64,000 bases of DNA from Erythrobacter cryptus DSM 12079 (lineage in GTDB: Bacteria; Pseudomonadota; Alphaproteobacteria; Sphingomonadales; Sphingomonadaceae): the NCBI RefSeq assembly GCF_000422985.1, contig NZ_AUHC01000005.1:62001-126000 (forward strand), given 5' to 3'. Positions 62,289 to 64,000 of the stretch are shown here, piece by piece; the first letter of the stretch is position 1, and each line of letters starts with the position of its first letter. A model generated the notes under the pieces. It was given only the letters and a program-made list of their open reading frames with translations, did not search any database and was not told the origin of the DNA. Made by a program: the position numbers and the translations under genes.

Positions 62289-62420
62289 GATCTTTCTAGG
62301 TCCCCTTGCAGCACCAACCCGCAAAACCGCGATTGGTTGCCGATGATCTTTGCGGCCATAAGGCCCTTGCGAGCGTTCCCGTATCGCGCCCGGCGCCCTA
62401 TCTCAAGCCACCTTTAGTGA

Positions 62421-62444
62421 GAGGCCCGCCGCGGCGCGGGCCTC
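62421..62444. other. GC-rich hairpin between divergent pnt operon and NtrC-like gene
   Basis: Perfect 9-bp inverted repeat GAGGCCCGC/GCGGGCCTC with a 6-nt loop, in the 282-bp divergent intergenic space (62289-62570). No T-tract follows. Could be an operator for either gene, or a leader structure. The flank at 62475-62510 is AT-rich (ATCGGGTTTTTACC and TTTTATGCATGG) and is a likely promoter zone for the regulator. Confidence 0.35.
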
Positions 62445-62570
62445 GGCGCCCTGTCCCGAAAGCGGGCAGGCCAGCCTTAATCGGGTTTTTACCCCACGCT
62501 TTTATGCATGGCTCCTGTGTCAGCCCGGGACAGGCCCCGGGCGCAAGCAAGAGCGAGCCTTTAAGCACCG

Positions 62571-64000
62571 ATGGCGGACATGGATTGCCACCCCGAAGCG
62601 CAGGCCGATGCGCGGATCGTGATGCTGATCGACGACGAGCCGGCCCAGGCGCGCCTCATCACCGCGATCGCCGCGCGCGATGGCTGGCGCACCATCGTTG
62701 CCCCCGATGCCGAAACCGCGATCGCCATGCTCGGCACACGCGAGGGGATGCAGCTTTCGGCGATCCTGCTCGATCAGTGGGTGCCGGGCGATGATGCCTG
62801 CGCGCTGATCACCGAGCTCAAGGCGCGCCGCCCGGCGCTGCCGATCCTGATGCTCACCACGAGCGCCTCACCCCTGCTCGCGGTCGAGGCGATGCGCGCG
62901 GGCGCTTCGGACTACCTCGTCAAGCCGGTCTCGCCCGATCGGCTGATGGAGGCGCTGCGCAGCGTGACCACCCGCGCCGCGCAGCGCGACGAGCTGGCGC
63001 CGCTGACCGAGAAGATGCCGGCCAATCTCGATTTCGACGCGATGATCGGCACCGCCCCGCAGTTCCGCGCCGCGCTGGCCCAGGCGGCCAAGGCCGCGCG
63101 CGGCCATGGCCACGTGCTGATCGAGGGCGAAAGCGGCACCGGCAAGGAAATGCTGATGCGCGCGATGCACGCCGCCAGCCCCCGCGCCAAGGAGCCGCTG
63201 CGGCTCATCAACCTTGCCAGCGTGCCCCCGGGTTCGGTCGAATCGGTGCTGTTCGGGCACGAGCCGGGCAGCTTCCCCGGCGCCTTTGATCGCCAGATCG
63301 GCGCCTTCCAGCATTGCGATGGCGGCACGCTGATCATCGACGAGATCGACCGCCTCACCGCCGTGGTGCAACAGCGCCTCAACGAGGCGCTCGACAGCGG
63401 GATCATCCGCCCGGTGGGGGCAAGCTATGGCTTCAGGGTCGATGTGCGCCTGCTGGTGACCAGCAATGTCGCGCTCGACCGGCTGGTTGCGGGCGGGCAG
63501 TTCGATGCTGCCCTTGCCGCCAAGCTCGGCGCCACCCGCATCAAGCTGCCCCCCTTGCGCGAGCGCACCGGCGACATTCCGGCGCTCACCCGCCATTTCC
63601 TCGCCCGCATCGGCGAACAGCCGGGGCTCAACCACCTCTCGATCTCCGATTCGGCGCTGGCGCTGCTTGCCGCCTATGACTGGCCGGGCAATGTGCGCCA
63701 GCTGCAATCGGTGCTGTTCCGCGCCGCGGTCTATTGCGAGGGCAACACGCTCACTGCCGAGAGCTTCCCCCAGCTTTCCGAAATGCTCGGCGGTCAGGCC
63801 CCAAGCAGCGCGCCCACCGCGCACGAGGGCGTGGGGATCATGCTCTACACCGAGGATGGCAACCTGCGCCCGCTCGAGGAGATCGAGGCCGATGTCATTC
63901 GCCTGGCCATCGGGCACTATCGCGGGCGCATGACCGAGGTCGCGCGCCGGCTCGGGATCGGGCGCTCGACGCTCTATCGCAAGCTCTCCGACCTCGGAAT
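62571..64000 (+). CDS. NtrC-type response regulator with altered GAFTGA loop, C-terminus cut by window edge
   Basis: At least 476 residues. Receiver domain (about 14-135): acidic pair in MLIDDEPAQARL, phospho-Asp in AILLDQWVPGDDA near residue 68, Lys in YLVKPVSPDRL. AAA+ domain: Walker A EGESGTGKEMLMRA near 187, Walker B DGGTLIIDEIDRL near 255, DWPGNVRQLQSV (sensor 2 zone). Loop 1 reads FGHEPGSFPGAF instead of FGHEKGAFTGAF, so the sigma-54-contacting GAFTGA is GSFPGA. A Fis-type HTH (MTEVARRLGIGRSTLYRKLS) runs into the window end. ATG 62571 is used; ATG 62580 is possible. Target genes unknown. Confidence 0.9.
   Translation, partial: MADMDCHPEAQADARIVMLIDDEPAQARLITAIAARDGWRTIVAPDAETAIAMLGTREGMQLSAILLDQWVPGDDACALITELKARRPALPILMLTTSASPLLAVEAMRAGASDYLVKPVSPDRLMEALRSVTTRAAQRDELAPLTEKMPANLDFDAMIGTAPQFRAALAQAAKAARGHGHVLIEGESGTGKEMLMRAMHAASPRAKEPLRLINLASVPPGSVESVLFGHEPGSFPGAFDRQIGAFQHCDGGTLIIDEIDRLTAVVQQRLNEALDSGIIRPVGASYGFRVDVRLLVTSNVALDRLVAGGQFDAALAAKLGATRIKLPPLRERTGDIPALTRHFLARIGEQPGLNHLSISDSALALLAAYDWPGNVRQLQSVLFRAAVYCEGNTLTAESFPQLSEMLGGQAPSSAPTAHEGVGIMLYTEDGNLRPLEEIEADVIRLAIGHYRGRMTEVARRLGIGRSTLYRKLSDLG

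Noticed and set aside
1..64000. CRISPR arrays, prophage, integron or rRNA operon
   Set aside because: No regularly spaced repeats, no phage structural or integrase genes and no rRNA sequence were seen on either strand.

Overview
This is a GC-rich chromosomal segment (roughly two thirds G+C by eye) from an alphaproteobacterium. It is almost certainly a member of the Sphingomonadales, most likely the Erythrobacteraceae/Sphingomonadaceae. The grounds are two TonB-dependent receptors, an RPE65-type carotenoid oxygenase, an infA-maf-RNase E/G-like-yacG-tRNA-Phe block, the hisG-hisD-nusB-thiL run leading to a membrane pyrophosphatase, split transhydrogenase genes (pntAA/pntAB/pntB) behind an aa3-oxidase subunit IV gene, and cobS near J-domain and bolA genes. 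No phage, transposase, CRISPR array or rRNA is visible. Both window edges cut through genes.

Layout. 1-5.2 kb: a class A penicillin-binding protein (cut by the left edge) and cobS, both on the minus strand, are separated by a 2.4-kb cassette. The cassette holds an outer-membrane-like gene broken by one amber codon and an unassigned GT-B-like glycosyltransferase. It is bounded by two imperfect copies of the cobS 3' end. 5.3-11.5 kb: small metabolic and stress genes (MpaB/DUF2236 oxygenase, glutathione S-transferase, AAC(6')-like acetyltransferase, J-domain protein, BolA, Nudix, SDR, epoxide-hydrolase-like enzyme, DUF2332). 11.6-17.3 kb: hisG, hisD, nusB, thiL, hppA and a hairpin terminator. 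17.4-29.4 kb: FemAB/BioF2-like acetyltransferase, cupin-like JmjC protein, thioesterase II, universal stress protein with an FNR-type box, carotenoid oxygenase, DUF885 metallopeptidase-like protein, OmpA-domain protein, beta/gamma-crystallin-like secreted protein, DUF6445 protein and uvrC. 29.5-41.3 kb: two TonB-dependent receptors on either side of infA-maf-rne/rng-like-yacG, tRNA-Phe, purC and a periplasmic M16 protease. 41.6-49.8 kb: purS-purQ, a membrane GGDEF-EAL protein, glmS, an orphan CpaF ATPase and an EamA transporter. 49.8-54.6 kb: entericidin-type lipoprotein, then a minus-strand set of methyltransferase, acyl-CoA ligase, ABA4-like membrane protein, NAD(P)-binding protein and dGTPase. 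54.8-64 kb: a minus-strand set of racemase, hydrolase, SO2930-type diheme cytochrome and beta-helix protein; then the transhydrogenase operon; then an NtrC-type regulator cut by the right edge.

How it fits together. Most of the window is housekeeping: histidine, purine and thiamine cofactor synthesis, cell wall precursors, DNA repair and translation initiation. It also carries two ways of linking the proton gradient to metabolism (H+-PPase and transhydrogenase). The unusual parts are: the cobS-tail-flanked cassette; a TonB receptor with a large Gly/Pro-rich insert carrying two copies of an approximately 75-residue Cys-flanked module; a diheme cytochrome/beta-helix pair translationally coupled to a hydrolase; an NtrC-like activator whose GAFTGA loop is changed to GSFPGA; an Asp/Glu racemase-like protein lacking the usual first active-site residue; and a stand-alone, short RNase E/G-like protein that keeps its catalytic Asp residues. 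All functional calls rest on reading the sequence and recalling family motifs; no database search was run.
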